The notes: generated by a model not told the origin, from the sequence alone. A stretch of 64,000 bases of DNA from an uncultured Eubacteriales bacterium (GCA_948467545.1 CAOKER010000007.1:1-64000); one strand, 5' to 3'; numbered from the stretch's first letter, positions 1 through 7,626 are shown. Numbers and translations: made by a program.

Positions 1-194
1 ATCGTGTTCCATGCGATAAACGGGATTTAAATTATGATAAGTACTTTAAGGACGGGGATACCGGCAGAAATGCATTGACCGAATTCAACAGCAATAATAC
101 CGATATTTTAAATGTCGAACAAGTGAAAGAAAAACTTTTGAGTTTAGAGTATATTAGGGAAGAACTTAACGTTTGGAATGGCAAGACCGTTTAA
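1..194 (+). CDS. 3' end of a UDP-sugar epimerase/dehydratase (CapD C-terminal type)
   Basis: An open frame runs in from the left edge and stops at TAA 192-194, giving 63 residues. The segment RDLNYDKYF followed by an acidic linker, an N-rich stretch and SLEYIREEL resembles the C-terminal tail (CapD_C) of UDP-N-acetylglucosamine 4-epimerase/4,6-dehydratase proteins of the short-chain dehydrogenase family, which make nucleotide sugars for capsule or glycan synthesis. The NAD-binding Rossmann part lies outside the window. Family recognition is from memory of the tail pattern only, so the exact reaction cannot be stated. It suggests that a surface-polysaccharide locus lies to the left. Confidence 0.6.
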   Translation, partial: RVPCDKRDLNYDKYFKDGDTGRNALTEFNSNNTDILNVEQVKEKLLSLEYIREELNVWNGKTV

Positions 195-370
195 TTAAAA
201 TGTTGTTTACATATAATTAACTTGTATATTGCTTGAATATTAAGAATTTATAATTTTTCGATGATATACTGTATCAATGACAAAACTTAAAACCATTTGG
301 TAAGGAGCTGTGCCGGTGGATATGTTTAACCGACTTTATTATATAGACATTCGGGATAGTGATATAGTAT

Positions 371-826
371 ATGTTAAAAAAAAATACAGATTGTTCAAAA
401 ATATTCTTGGAGAGTGGTACAATCAAAGAATACAGTGCCGCAGAAGAACGACGGGATATACTCGAAGAACTGCAGAAAAATTTAACTGAAGATAATTTGT
501 GGAAAACGATAGTTTCATTTCAAGGCTATACGTTTTATACTATGTCAGGTTTACCGTTCAGTTATTCTCTCAGAAAAGGTCGGTGTGGAGAATTTACCAA
601 GGAGCTTTGGATTGATCGGCGAAAGAACAGCAAGAGCTTAGCATGGAGCAGTATAATAAGAGCATTTAAGAATGCTGTAAATTGCAGTGGTACAGTATTT
701 GAAAGGCCAAAAGCTTTAGGGGACATACGCGGAGTGAGCTATATTTATCCGCTCTTTTGGTATTTTGGTATTATTAAGGTTCCTGACGAGATTGAAAAGA
801 AGCTTAATACCGGAATATTGAAATGA
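371..826 (+). CDS. Conserved-looking hypothetical protein, possibly 5'-frameshifted
   Basis: The product is 151 residues with no signal peptide or membrane segment. It has an acidic N-terminal third, a central aromatic/basic part (FQGYTFYTMSGLPFSYSLR), and a C-terminal block with RPKALGDIRGVSYIYPLF. I do not recognise a function. The ATG at 371 has no ribosome site before it. A good AAGGAG at 302-307 instead serves GTG 316 (or ATG 322) in another frame, which reads about 20 residues into a run of nine A (376-384), where removal of one A would join it to this frame. The gene may therefore start at 316 and be split by a natural frameshift, by transcript slippage, or by a sequencing error. An extended -10 (TGATATACT) sits at 262-270. 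Confidence 0.6.
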   Translation: MLKKNTDCSKIFLESGTIKEYSAAEERRDILEELQKNLTEDNLWKTIVSFQGYTFYTMSGLPFSYSLRKGRCGEFTKELWIDRRKNSKSLAWSSIIRAFKNAVNCSGTVFERPKALGDIRGVSYIYPLFWYFGIIKVPDEIEKKLNTGILK

Positions 827-848
827 CTAATTACTTATTGAGACATAT

Positions 849-1148
849 TCAGCAATCCCATTTACAGAGTTTTAGATTTACATGCATTTTGTCTTTAAAA
901 GCAATGCCTTCCTGTCGAAGCAAATCCTCTTGTTCTTTCCATCCGGGGGCTAAACGTCCGGTATGATTTACTACACGGTGGCATGGATATTTTCCGTAGT
1001 TTTGTGATATACTTAGAACTTTTCCAACAAGTCTTGCGTTTTTATCTCTGCCGATAAGCTGTGCGATTTGTCCGTAGGTTGCAACCTTTCCTACCGGTAT
1101 TTCTTCTACGACGCTGAGAATTTCGTAAATTAAATTTTTATCTGTCAT
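849..1148 (-). CDS. MGMT-family alkyltransferase-like protein (DNA-binding domain only)
   Basis: About 99 residues from ATG 1148; an in-frame start at 1208 is possible but would run through a hairpin. The protein is essentially only the C-terminal domain of O6-alkylguanine-DNA alkyltransferases: VEEIPVGKVATYGQIA (helix-turn-helix region) and PCHRVVNHTGRLAPGW. The active-site cysteine of PCHRV is kept. Alkyltransferase-like (ATL) proteins, by contrast, have PWHRV, so catalytic methyl transfer is possible. It lacks the N-terminal ribonuclease-H-like domain present in its neighbour at 1341-1859. Both are on the minus strand, so this may be a tandem repair pair. The role, direct reversal of O6-alkylguanine or damage signalling, is inferred from the family. 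Confidence 0.85.
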   Translation of the reverse strand: MTDKNLIYEILSVVEEIPVGKVATYGQIAQLIGRDKNARLVGKVLSISQNYGKYPCHRVVNHTGRLAPGWKEQEDLLRQEGIAFKDKMHVNLKLCKWDC

Positions 1149-1159
1149 ATTTTTATATA

Positions 1160-1177
1160 CGGCGCTGTATAGCGCCG
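1160..1177 (-). other. GC-rich hairpin in the leader of the small MGMT gene
   Basis: A perfect 7-bp stem (cggcgct / agcgccg) with a 4-nt loop sits 12 nt upstream of the preferred ATG at 1148 on the minus strand. It could be a transcription terminator from the upstream gene or a leader structure hiding the ribosome site. The run after it is only moderately U-rich. Confidence 0.35.
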
Positions 1178-1340
1178 TCTTTCTATATTTATAGGTTTTA
1201 CATACCATATTATCATGGTAGTATATCCCTTTAAGACGGTTGTCTCTGTAATGCTGTTGTTGTTTTGATTTTTATCTATACGGTACGAATGTATGATGAG
1301 ATTTCTAACAGCGGATATAGAACTTGCTAAATTCTGTTTC

Positions 1341-1859
1341 TTAAGACGGAATATATAAATTTGTCATGTCTGTATTTTCTATCTTAAGCAATTTTATCTT
1401 CCTGTCAATGCCTCCGGCATATCCTGTCAGGCTTCCGTTTTTTCCGACAACTCGATGGCATGGAATAATAATGGAAATTTTGTTGTGCCCGACAGCACCG
1501 CCGACAGCTTGCGCGGACATTCTAGTCAAATTGTTTTGCTTTGCAATTTTTTTTGCTATATCGCTGTATGTAGTTGTATGTCCGTATGGAATTTTAAGCA
1601 GAATATTCCATACGGATATCTGAAAATCCGAACCGATCAAATTAAGAGGCGGGATAAATTCCGGTTTTTCACCTGAAAAGTATATATCTAACCATTTTTT
1701 TGCGCAATCAAAAATGGGCGTTGTTTTTTCTGCATAATTTATGCTTAGACCGTCAGAATAATATTTTGCTCCATCTATCCATAGTCCGGTAAGACCTTTG
1801 TTGTCACAGGCAAGAAGAATTTTTCCGACGGGAGATTGATAGGTATTTATATATTGCAT
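1341..1859 (-). CDS. ogt: Methylated-DNA--protein-cysteine S-methyltransferase
   Basis: 172 residues, the usual size for Ogt. It transfers the methyl group of O6-methylguanine (or O4-methylthymine) to its own cysteine in a single-use reaction. The N-terminal ribonuclease-H-like domain (residues 1-85, starting MQYINTYQSPVG) is followed by the DNA-binding domain with FQISVWNILLKIPYGHTTTY, an arginine-finger region around RMSAQAVGGA, and the active site IIPCHRVVGKNG, then LTGYAGG. The start at 1859 is preceded on the minus strand by ACGGAG with 8-nt spacing. The smaller family member lies directly downstream, 192 nt away. No Ada regulatory domain is fused. Confidence 0.95.
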   Translation of the reverse strand: MQYINTYQSPVGKILLACDNKGLTGLWIDGAKYYSDGLSINYAEKTTPIFDCAKKWLDIYFSGEKPEFIPPLNLIGSDFQISVWNILLKIPYGHTTTYSDIAKKIAKQNNLTRMSAQAVGGAVGHNKISIIIPCHRVVGKNGSLTGYAGGIDRKIKLLKIENTDMTNLYIPS

Positions 1860-2226
1860 ATCTGTATACTCCGTATTTTGTTATCGTTTTGGAGGCGGAT
1901 GATGCGTAATCACCCAAATAAAAAGCGGAAATTATCGCATATAAAAGCCTTGGCTTTGATCGTTGCATATATTGTCAATCGGTAATATATGTCTTTTATA
2001 TATAGATTCTAAAATATTTTACTTAAATTGTCAAGTTTGATTTTATATAACTGTAATTAATCTTTTAGTTTTTAATATATATGGTCATAATTTAGCTGAT
2101 ATTCTTTCTTTTTGGATAGGATATCGGCTTTCTTGCATAAGTGCAAAAAAATGCCGGGAAATAATTTTTTTCTTATTTGTCATTTTTCTGTTTTTATTAA
2201 AAAATAACAACATTTGCCGAATATTC
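1860..2226. other. Gene-free AT-rich stretch
   Basis: No supportable coding frame or RNA gene seen. It separates the minus-strand ogt start from the plus-strand promoter at 2227, so it must hold the ogt promoter, but no convincing -35/-10 pair was assigned. Confidence 0.4.
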
Positions 2227-2255
2227 TTGAACAATGCTGATTGATATGATATAAT
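2227..2255 (+). promoter_or_regulatory. Vegetative promoter of the IbrA-like/IbrB-like/PPTase operon
   Basis: TTGAAC (2227-2232), 17-bp spacer, TATAAT (2250-2255). It predicts a start near 2262 and therefore an unusually long leader of about 245 nt before the ATG at 2509. A second TATAAT in the same 12-bp context (atgatataataa) lies at 2363-2368. Confidence 0.7.
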
Positions 2256-2399
2256 AACCGTATGGCATAAGCTTTACGGTCAGTAAGTAGTGTTTAGCGG
2301 CAAACGTCAGCGATTTTGCGGAGCAAGACCTCGAAATATTGCAGTCTGATCGTATTTTATGATATAATAATCTCAAAGCTGCGCTTTTCGATTAGCCGG

Positions 2400-2428
2400 T
2401 TTCGTATTTTACAGTGCAAAATACGAAA
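2400..2428 (+). repeat. Perfect 11-bp inverted repeat in the operon leader
   Basis: tttcgtatttt (2400-2410), 7-nt loop, aaaatacgaaa (2418-2428). It lies inside the long leader, 80 nt before the first gene. It could be an operator for a dimeric regulator or an RNA hairpin; the sequence after it (acttttaataataaa) is only partly T-rich, so termination is uncertain. Confidence 0.55.
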
Positions 2429-2508
2429 CATTGCGGTTGGACTTTTAATAATAAATTTTTATCATATGTTTTTATGTTCATATCCGAAGGACATTAATAG
2501 GAGGTACT

Positions 2509-3837
2509 ATGATTAGGAGATATACGGAACAGAATGTATATGAAGCTTTGCAGGATCGCCTGCATTTTCTATTTGAAGAATTTGACAATATATTTGTCTC
2601 TTTTTCCGGTGGGAAGGATAGCGGACTTTTGCTTAATCTTACTCTTGACTTTCAAAAGAAATATTATCCGGGAAAGAAAATCGGTGTTTTTCATCAGGAC
2701 TTTGAAGCCCAGTATTCTGTAACTACAGAATATATAGAGCGTACTTTTGAACATATAAAAAATGATGCTGAGCCATATTGGGTTTGTCTGCCGATGGCTA
2801 CAAGGACAGCTCTCAGCAGTTATCAGATGTTTTGGTATCCGTGGGACGATACAAAGGAAGATGTATGGGTTCGTCCTATGCCGAGACACTCATATGTAAT
2901 AAATCTTCAGAATAATCCTATAACGACATATCGGTATAAAATGCATCAGATTGATTTGGCGAGGCAATTTGGCAGATGGTACCGAATATCTCATGGCGGA
3001 AAAAAAACGGTTTGCCTTTTGGGAATGAGGGCAGATGAGTCTTTGCAGCGATACAGCGGTATAATAAATAAGAGACACGGTTATAAGGACAGATGCTGGA
3101 TAAGCAAGCAGTTTAAAGACGTATGGGCAGCATCGCCTTTATATGACTGGTCAAAAAGCGATGTATGGCACGCGAACTATATATTTAATTATGATTATAA
3201 TCGTCTGTACGATCTTTATTTTATGGCAGGATTGAAACTTGATCAGATGCGTGTAGCATCGCCGTTTAACGATTATGCAAAGGACAGTTTGAATATTTAC
3301 CGTGTATTGGATCCGGAGATTTGGGCTCGGCTTGTCGGACGTGTAAAAGGGGCTAACTTTTGCGCGATTTACGGTAAAACAAAGGCGCTTGGATACCGCA
3401 GCTTAACGCTTCCCGAAGGTCATACATGGGAGTCGTATACTAAATTTCTTTTGGATACATTGCCGGAAAGACTGCGTAATAACTATATAAAAAAATTTAA
3501 AACTTCAATTGAATTTTGGCATAATACGGGAGGCGGCCTTGAAGAGGATGTAATACAGGAGCTGATTGACCATGGATATAACATTAAGCGCAACGGTATT
3601 TCAAATCATACAGTTATGAAAAATTCCAGAGTTATTTTTGTAGATAAAATTCCCGATCATACTGATGATATAAAATCATCAAAGGATATTCCGAGTTGGA
3701 AACGTATGTGCTATTGCATTTTAAGAAATGATCACACATGCCGTTTTATGGGGTTTGGTCTTACAAGGGAGCAGCAAAAGCGAATAAATGATTTAAAGTA
3801 TAAATACAGCAAGGTTGGTGAAGAAAATGTCATTTAA
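2509..3837 (+). CDS. PP-loop PAPS-reductase-like protein (IbrA/YbdN type, DUF3440)
   Basis: 442 residues. A PP-loop ATP-pyrophosphatase motif SFSGGKDSG is at residues 30-38, as in PAPS reductases and sulfur-activating enzymes. The middle contains KKTVCLLGMRADESLQR, and the C-terminal half is the extended DUF3440 part seen in the E. coli YbdN/IbrA family (GANFCAIYGKTKALGYRSL; VIQELIDHGYNIK). No iron-sulfur CCxxR-CxxC tail of true assimilatory reductases is visible, so sulfate reduction is unlikely. The start has a strong AGGAGG 5 nt upstream. The stop overlaps the next gene, and pairing with a ParB-like partner is the known IbrA-IbrB arrangement. The biochemical role is unknown; E. coli IbrA/IbrB are described as regulators of immunoglobulin-binding proteins. 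Confidence 0.88.
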   Translation: MIRRYTEQNVYEALQDRLHFLFEEFDNIFVSFSGGKDSGLLLNLTLDFQKKYYPGKKIGVFHQDFEAQYSVTTEYIERTFEHIKNDAEPYWVCLPMATRTALSSYQMFWYPWDDTKEDVWVRPMPRHSYVINLQNNPITTYRYKMHQIDLARQFGRWYRISHGGKKTVCLLGMRADESLQRYSGIINKRHGYKDRCWISKQFKDVWAASPLYDWSKSDVWHANYIFNYDYNRLYDLYFMAGLKLDQMRVASPFNDYAKDSLNIYRVLDPEIWARLVGRVKGANFCAIYGKTKALGYRSLTLPEGHTWESYTKFLLDTLPERLRNNYIKKFKTSIEFWHNTGGGLEEDVIQELIDHGYNIKRNGISNHTVMKNSRVIFVDKIPDHTDDIKSSKDIPSWKRMCYCILRNDHTCRFMGFGLTREQQKRINDLKYKYSKVGEENVI

Positions 3838-4363
3838 AAGTCCGGTTTATAATGTAATCGCCGTTCCGATAGAGAAGATATGTCCTAATACATATAATCC
3901 TAATTCTGTTGCGCCGCCCGAAATGAAACTCCTGTATGACAGCATTAAGGAAGACGGATATACGATGCCGATTGTTTGTTATTATTCGAGAGTTAAAGAT
4001 ATTTATACTATTGTAGACGGTTTTCATCGTTACCGTGTTATGCTTGATTACCCGGACATTTATGAAAGAGAAAGCGGCTTGCTTCCGGTTTCGGTTATTG
4101 ATAAGCCGCTTGATCATCAGATGGCGAGTACAATTCGGCATAACCGTGCGAGAGGATCTCATAAAGTCGATTTGATGAGCAATATTATCAATGAGCTTCA
4201 CGAGCTTGGCAGGAGTGACAAATGGATTTCAAAGCATCTTGGAATGGACAGAGATGAAATTTTACGTCTTAAGCAGATTACCGGGCTTACCGCACTTTTT
4301 AAGGATGTACAGTTCGGAAGAGCCTGGGCGCCTGTCGAAGAGAAAAAAGAGGGGGATTCGTGA
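3827..4363 (+). CDS. ParB/sulfiredoxin-fold protein (IbrB/YbdM type)
   Basis: 178 residues from ATG 3827; in-frame TTG 3815 and GTG 3818 are alternatives. The ParB N-terminal (ParB/Srx) domain is recognisable: VPIEKICPNTYNPNSV, LLYDSIKEDGYTMPIV, then the nucleotide-binding VDGFHRYRVM and TIRHNRARGSH, which correspond to the C-box and ENxxR-type motifs of ParB and the GxHR of sulfiredoxin. A helix-turn-helix-like segment (KWISKHLGMDRDEILRLKQI) follows. The first codons overlap the stop of the PP-loop gene, so the two proteins are translationally coupled. It is too short, and in the wrong context, to be a chromosome-partitioning ParB. Function unknown; it probably acts with its PP-loop partner. 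Confidence 0.85.
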   Translation: MSFKSPVYNVIAVPIEKICPNTYNPNSVAPPEMKLLYDSIKEDGYTMPIVCYYSRVKDIYTIVDGFHRYRVMLDYPDIYERESGLLPVSVIDKPLDHQMASTIRHNRARGSHKVDLMSNIINELHELGRSDKWISKHLGMDRDEILRLKQITGLTALFKDVQFGRAWAPVEEKKEGDS

Positions 4364-4999
4364 TTGCTGTTTGATAAATTTGATATTAGTTTATTTGAGA
4401 AAAAAGAATATGAAAAGTGGTATTCTTTAATGAGCGTGGAGAGACGCAGGCGTACAGATGCTTACCGTGCGGAGTCTGATCGTCTCCGTTCGGTTGCCGG
4501 AGATATGCTGATTAGAAAAAACATATCAAAGCTGTGTGGAACGGCTCCTGAAAATGTCTCCATTGAAATAAATCCGGGCGGAAAGCCATATGCTGTCGAT
4601 ATTGATATAGAGTTTAACATAAGTCATTCCGGAGATTTTGCTGTGCTTGCTATGGGAAAAAATCAAGTTGGTATAGATGTAGAAATTATGCGTTCTGTAA
4701 ATCTTAAACTTGCAAAGAGGGTATTTGATAATGTTGAGCTTGAATATCTTTTTGGCTGTAAGTCTGAAGATATTGATTTTAACAGAGAACCTGACAGCAA
4801 GATGCGGCTTCGTTTCTATGAACTTTGGACAGCTAAGGAAGCATATAGTAAATATACCGGTACAGGTCTTGTGAGCTTTTCGGCACAAGAGATTCATCAG
4901 TGTAAGAGCGCGGTTATTTGTTCAGCAGCGGGCGATGAATACTATGTGTCTGTTTACTGCGGAGATAAGAGTGAATATGATACCTTTGAAATAGTTTAG
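4364..4999 (+). CDS. 4'-phosphopantetheinyl transferase, Sfp type
   Basis: 211 residues. The family moves the phosphopantetheine arm of coenzyme A onto a serine of carrier proteins, releasing 3',5'-ADP. Signature motifs: GGKPYA (residues 67-72), FNISHSGDFAVLA, VGIDVE (Mg-binding), and YELWTAKEAYSKYTG. The start is TTG 4364, immediately after the TGA of the ParB-like gene, with GAGGGGG as ribosome site 8 nt upstream. It is the third gene of the operon, and no NRPS, PKS or carrier-protein gene is in the window. It may be the cell's general transferase or be specific to this operon. Confidence 0.93.
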   Translation: MLFDKFDISLFEKKEYEKWYSLMSVERRRRTDAYRAESDRLRSVAGDMLIRKNISKLCGTAPENVSIEINPGGKPYAVDIDIEFNISHSGDFAVLAMGKNQVGIDVEIMRSVNLKLAKRVFDNVELEYLFGCKSEDIDFNREPDSKMRLRFYELWTAKEAYSKYTGTGLVSFSAQEIHQCKSAVICSAAGDEYYVSVYCGDKSEYDTFEIV

Positions 5000-5050
5000 C
5001 ACAAAAAAGCAGATACATGGATAAACACCATGTATCTGCTTTTTTGTGCT
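4998..5050. terminator. Bidirectional intrinsic terminator
   Basis: A perfect 23-bp stem (4998-5020 with 5028-5050) and a 7-nt loop. The stem contains A6 on the left and T6 on the right, so it can terminate the PPTase operon rightwards and the minus-strand gene ending at 5077 leftwards. The left arm begins inside the PPTase stop codon. Confidence 0.9.
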
Positions 5051-5076
5051 ATTGCATTATTTAACTGTGGTTATGG

Positions 5077-5709
5077 TTAGCCTAAATGTCTAATAGCATC
5101 TAAAGCATCGGAGAAAACTGAAACTTTTTGTATATCGTCAGATACATTTTCTAATAATTTTAAGGCCATTTCTTTTAGTTGCGTTTCATCCGATTTTAGA
5201 TCATCATATATCTTTTCATAAAGTGATATCAGTCTTTGGTTGGTAGTCTCTCTTGCTTTAACAATTTCGCAAAATGCTTTTGCCTGTTCTGACACTCCAA
5301 GATCACCCTGACCATCCGACTTTATCTTCGAAAGCTCGGATATTGCATCATTTACATAGTCGTAATTAGTTGAAATTACTTCCAGTTTATCTAATAGATA
5401 TGCCACAGTCATATCTAATGGCTGCTGTTTTGACTCCGTATTTATTGAATCTATCGTGGTATTATTAGATATGTTCTTGGAAATCTCGTTATTTGTGGAA
5501 ATATTATTAACAGTATCGACCTTTTTATTTTCTGACATATTATTGTCCTTCGCTTTCATGTTAGGCAGACACAGCAAACATATTTTGTTTTCATTTATGA
5601 AGCGTGCCCTGCCGTTTTTAACAAGACCTTTTGCCCGTTTTGGGTAGGTCGCTTCGTATTTATTGCCAAATTCATCTACGACAATAACGTTTTTTTCGAT
5701 GGGTGTCAT
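5077..5709 (-). CDS. Hypothetical protein with RRXRR-like N-terminus and helical C-terminal half
   Basis: 210 residues from ATG 5709; an in-frame GTG at 5766 would add 19. The first 45 residues (VIVVDEFGNKYEATYPKRAKG, LVKNGRARFI, ICLLC) resemble the small RRXRR module seen at the front of some HNH endonucleases: a short beta strand, then basic KRAKGLVKNGRARF. A low-complexity N/S/T-rich linker follows (residues 55-95), then a mostly helical region with many acidic and lysine residues that may form a coiled coil. No HNH motif is present, so nuclease activity is not implied. Its start context is odd: GGGG directly touches ATG 5709. It is a lone minus-strand gene bounded by the 4998-5050 terminator. 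Confidence 0.6.
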   Translation of the reverse strand: MTPIEKNVIVVDEFGNKYEATYPKRAKGLVKNGRARFINENKICLLCLPNMKAKDNNMSENKKVDTVNNISTNNEISKNISNNTTIDSINTESKQQPLDMTVAYLLDKLEVISTNYDYVNDAISELSKIKSDGQGDLGVSEQAKAFCEIVKARETTNQRLISLYEKIYDDLKSDETQLKEMALKLLENVSDDIQKVSVFSDALDAIRHLG

Positions 5710-5868
5710 CCCCTTTTTGCAGAATGTGTAAAGCTGTTTTTTACTATGGGTGCCGTCCCCGTACACAAACTTAGTATATCATGTTTTCTATTATTTTGCA
5801 ATACCAATTTGATTGGATAGATATAAAATTATATAAAAAGTTATTAATAATTGTTAATAATTTTCTAA

Positions 5869-6318
5869 TTATTTTTCGAATTTCTTTAGCATATTAACCC
5901 GAAGTTCATGTCTTCCGCCTTCAAATTCGGTTGTGACAAAAATGTCTACAAGATCAAGCGCAAGTCCGACACCGACAACGCGCGCGCCGATACACAGTAC
6001 GTTTGCATCATTATGCATTCTTGTCAGACGTGCGGAAAATGTATCGGAACAGCATGCCGCCCGTATTCCATTGTGCTTATTTGCTGCAATACTCATTCCG
6101 ATTCCCGTGCCGCATACAAGAATTCCCCGTTCAGCTTCTCCATTTTGTATTTTTTGACAGAGCTTATGTGCAAAATCAGGATAATTGACGGAATCTGTTT
6201 CATTTTCCGTTCCGCAGTCAATGAATTCGATTTCTTGATTTATGAAATGTTTTTTTATTTCCTCTTTGAGAAGATATCCGGCATGGTCAGATGCAATTGC
6301 AAATTTTATTTTATTCAT
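5869..6318 (-). CDS. rpiB: Ribose-5-phosphate isomerase B
   Basis: 149 residues, normal for RpiB (LacAB family). It interconverts ribose 5-phosphate and ribulose 5-phosphate in the pentose phosphate pathway. It begins with FAIASDHAGY (the phosphate/base site SDHAG) and contains the catalytic-cysteine loop VCGTGIGMSIAANK and the family pattern RAACCSDTFSARLTRMHNDANVLCIG. The ribosome site AGAAAGGA lies 8 nt before ATG 6318. It sits 80 nt downstream of tsaB on the same strand and may be co-transcribed with tsaE-tsaB. The related allose-6-phosphate isomerases cannot be excluded, but the RpiB assignment is the simplest. Confidence 0.95.
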   Translation of the reverse strand: MNKIKFAIASDHAGYLLKEEIKKHFINQEIEFIDCGTENETDSVNYPDFAHKLCQKIQNGEAERGILVCGTGIGMSIAANKHNGIRAACCSDTFSARLTRMHNDANVLCIGARVVGVGLALDLVDIFVTTEFEGGRHELRVNMLKKFEK

Positions 6319-6398
6319 TTTTTATTCCTTTCTTTTTCGTTAAAAATAATACATAGACTGAATTTTTTCGGATTTACCTGAACCGGGAAACGAAAAAA

Positions 6399-7115
6399 TT
6401 AGTCATTTTTTACGCATAACTCTCGCTCTGCTTGAGTTGGACGCAGGTAAATCGGAGATAATTCTTTATCAGATACAAATCTTCCGTCAGAGTATTTCTC
6501 TAACGCACAGAGTGCGGCGGCATATGCATTTGGATATAAAAGAGTGGGAGGAGCCTTAACTATATTAATATATCTTCCTTTATCTTCGGCTGTTATTTTT
6601 TCAATCGTTTTAGATCCGTCTCCGCATAAAACAGCCTTTTGGTTAAAGTTTGTGAGTTCTTCTGTAAGCTTAGATGCAGATATTAGCCGGTCATCGCAAA
6701 GTCTTTTCGGCGGTCTTCCGTTTTCTGCCGAAAAAACGGCGTTATAAATATTTCCGCGCCTTGCGTCGATTGACGGTACAATTATACATTCTTCTGGAAA
6801 ATTGTCAAAGCCGTATGCGAGAGCTTCAAGAGAGGAAATTCCTATACAAGGTTTGTTTTTTGCAAATGCAAGTCCTTTAATAGTGGATACCCCTATCCTT
6901 ATACCGGTAAATGAGCCGGGACCTGCGGTACAGGCAAGCAGATCCAAATCGTCAATTTTGAGAGAATAACTGTTAAGAAGTTCATCGATCATCGGAAGCA
7001 GCTTTTCGCTGTGGGTTCTGCCGGCATTTTTCGTATAAACCCCTATAAGCTCTCGATCTTCGGTGATTGCCGCACTTGCTGTTTCGGTACTGCATTCAAT
7101 TGCAAGAATTTTCAT
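6399..7115 (-). CDS. tsaB: tRNA threonylcarbamoyladenosine biosynthesis protein TsaB
   Basis: 238 residues. TsaB is a catalytically inactive ASKHA-fold partner of TsaD that helps attach threonylcarbamoyl to A37 of ANN-decoding tRNAs. The N-terminus KILAIECSTETASAAI and TAGPGSFTGIRIGVSTIKGLA are diagnostic of the family. ATG 7115 is preceded by CAGGAGAAAG at 9 nt, which overlaps the end of tsaE; only 4 nt separate the genes. tsaD is not in the window. Confidence 0.95.
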   Translation of the reverse strand: MKILAIECSTETASAAITEDRELIGVYTKNAGRTHSEKLLPMIDELLNSYSLKIDDLDLLACTAGPGSFTGIRIGVSTIKGLAFAKNKPCIGISSLEALAYGFDNFPEECIIVPSIDARRGNIYNAVFSAENGRPPKRLCDDRLISASKLTEELTNFNQKAVLCGDGSKTIEKITAEDKGRYINIVKAPPTLLYPNAYAAALCALEKYSDGRFVSDKELSPIYLRPTQAERELCVKND

Positions 7116-7119
7116 TATA

Positions 7120-7626
7120 TTATACTTTCTCCTGATTTTTGGAGTCTATGAATTCAATCTCAATCTTTCTGCCGTTTTCGCCCTCGGAAAAAAAGGTAAC
7201 TTTCCAATAGATTCTTGGAAGCGCATATGGTATTTTTTCGCTCCATTCAATTGCAAGGACAGCATTTGAGTAATCATAAAATCCGATAGAATAGAGATCA
7301 TCTTCACCGGTTATACGATACATGTCAAAATGATATAAATTATATTCGTCGCCGATGTACTCGTTGACAATTGTATAACTTGGGCTTTGTATGGACGCTT
7401 CAGGCGCGAATACAGATGCCATGCCTCGTACAAAGACAGTTTTACCGGAACCGAGTTCACCGCACATTGCGACAACGGCAGTGTCGTCACCGAAGGTTTC
7501 AAAGATCTCTGTTTCCTCACACGCTGCGGCTTTTTTACTTAATATTAATTTAAGCTTGGAAGCTAATTCTCTTCCTGCGTTAAAGGTATCGATTTCCGAT
7601 TTCGAATGAATAATAGTTCTGTTCAT
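7120..7626 (-). CDS. tsaE: tRNA threonylcarbamoyladenosine biosynthesis ATPase TsaE
   Basis: 168 residues. P-loop ATPase that drives the TsaB-TsaD complex. Walker A is GELGSGKTVFVRG (about residues 56-68); VFAPEASIQSPSYTIVNEY and LYHFDMYRI carry the conserved SPTFT-like and HxDxYR motifs, and VLAIEWSEKI follows. ATG 7626 is preceded by AAAGGAATT. It is the first gene of a minus-strand tsaE-tsaB(-rpiB) unit. A promoter candidate with TACAAT lies at 7732-7737. Confidence 0.95.
   Translation of the reverse strand: MNRTIIHSKSEIDTFNAGRELASKLKLILSKKAAACEETEIFETFGDDTAVVAMCGELGSGKTVFVRGMASVFAPEASIQSPSYTIVNEYIGDEYNLYHFDMYRITGEDDLYSIGFYDYSNAVLAIEWSEKIPYALPRIYWKVTFFSEGENGRKIEIEFIDSKNQEKV

Noticed and set aside
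1160..1177. Shared 15-bp string with a site near 54152
   Set aside because: A match of that length is expected by chance about once or twice in a window this size.
2316..2516. A 66-codon plus-strand frame in the leader of the PP-loop gene
   Set aside because: No ribosome site, overlaps the inverted repeat and the true gene start, and the composition is not protein-like.
3827..4363. Chromosome-partition ParB
   Set aside because: Only the N-terminal ParB/Srx domain is present, with no ParA or parS site nearby; the IbrB-type pairing fits better.
5908..6381. A 157-codon frame opposite rpiB
   Set aside because: Rich in Cys, Phe and Ser as expected for an antisense shadow; rpiB on the other strand has every family motif.
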